5,806 nucleotides of DNA from Treponema sp. GTDB lineage: Bacteria; Spirochaetota; Spirochaetia; Treponematales; Breznakiellaceae. Every line of letters begins with the position of its first letter. Within the stretch, counting starts at the first letter, position 1. The position numbers and the translations under genes are program-made. The notes beneath the pieces are model-generated. The model ran no database searches. It was not told the DNA's origin and saw only the letters and a program-made list of their open reading frames with translations. This document shows positions 5,552-5,806 of this stretch, piece by piece. The stretch is taken from NCBI GenBank assembly GCA_031257715.1, contig JAIROE010000365.1, positions 1 to 5,806 of the forward strand. The letters run 5' to 3'.

Positions 5552-5806
5552 CTAGTTTATTTCAAGCGCGAAGATCTTGCTCTTTCGGCTCCGGTCGTAG
5601 CTTTTGCTCCGTTCCGCCGGAAGGCTCTCCACGCCGCTTTCCCGGAAGCCCAGCGATTCGAACCAGTCGTGGGCGCGGGTGGTAAGGACGAAGACGCGCC
5701 TCATCCCCTGCTTTTTCGCCCGGTCTACAAGATAGCGGATGATCCTGCTGCCGGCGCCCGCGTCGGTACAGGACGGATCGGTGGCAAGCGCCGCGATTTC
5801 GCCCTG
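5552..5806 (-). CDS. argA: ArgA-type N-acetylglutamate synthase, C-terminal acetyltransferase end only
   Basis: The visible 84 residues are the C-terminal end of a GNAT acetyltransferase; the start lies beyond the right edge. The sequence opens with GEIAALATDPS, continues through the acetyl-CoA-binding loop region DAGAGSRIIRYL, then RVFVLTTRAHDWFESLGF, and ends with LPAERSKSYDRSRKSKIF. The LTTRxxxWFxxxGF and LPxxRxxxYxxxRxSK patterns are characteristic of bacterial ArgA, which acetylates glutamate from acetyl-CoA as the first step of arginine synthesis. The usual Arg/Gln at the start of the GNAT loop motif is not present (Thr there), which is tolerated in some members. The stop TAG (5552-5554) lies 3 nt before the recO start. 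Because the amino-acid-kinase half is outside the window, a short stand-alone GNAT-type N-acetylglutamate synthase cannot be ruled out. Confidence 0.82.
   Translation of the reverse strand, partial: QGEIAALATDPSCTDAGAGSRIIRYLVDRAKKQGMRRVFVLTTRAHDWFESLGFRESGVESLPAERSKSYDRSRKSKIFALEIN

Noticed and set aside
1..5806. A defence, phage, toxin-antitoxin or other accessory system.
   Set aside because: All genes are recognisable housekeeping families in one co-directional operon, with no insertion-sequence ends, tRNA, direct-repeat boundaries or unexplained stretch longer than a few bases.

Overview
The window is a compact bacterial operon read entirely on the minus strand, with almost no intergenic DNA. 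In transcription order (right to left) it holds: the C-terminal end of an ArgA-type N-acetylglutamate synthase, recO, a thymidine/pyrimidine-nucleoside phosphorylase (deoA/pdp type), recJ split by one frameshift, an exported M23 (LytM-type) peptidase, and rpsU (30S ribosomal protein S21), which runs off the left edge. The S21 sequence, the architecture of the M23 protein and the long form of RecJ look spirochaetal, most like a GC-rich Treponema relative. This placement rests on remembered family resemblance, not a search, so it is moderate confidence. Base composition is clearly GC-rich except in roughly the first 280 bases.

Layout: argA (partial, 5552-5806) is followed after 3 nt by recO (4787-5548). 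recO/deoA, deoA/recJ and recJ/M23 each join by the same 4-nt ATGA stop/start overlap. This points to one polycistronic mRNA with translational coupling. The M23 gene (208-1305) ends 6 nt before the TTG start of rpsU. Its last four codons (Glu-Arg-Arg-stop) are themselves the rpsU Shine-Dalgarno sequence. A near-consensus sigma-70-type promoter (TTGACA, 16 nt, TAAAAT) lies inside the 3' end of the M23 gene, so rpsU can probably be transcribed on its own.

Function: RecO (RecA loading) and RecJ (5'-3' single-strand exonuclease) belong to the RecFOR recombination pathway. The nucleoside phosphorylase between them cleaves pyrimidine (deoxy)nucleosides to base plus sugar-1-phosphate. ArgA starts arginine biosynthesis, the M23 protein is a cell-wall hydrolase, and S21 is part of the small ribosomal subunit. 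Apart from the two DNA-repair genes, the grouping looks like a housekeeping operon rather than a dedicated system.

I found no mobile element, CRISPR array, tRNA, rRNA, defence module or other clearly novel system. The points most worth checking are the recJ frameshift inside the conserved N-A-(A/G)-G-R motif, the embedded rpsU promoter with an overlapping inverted repeat, and a large insertion in the RecJ catalytic core.
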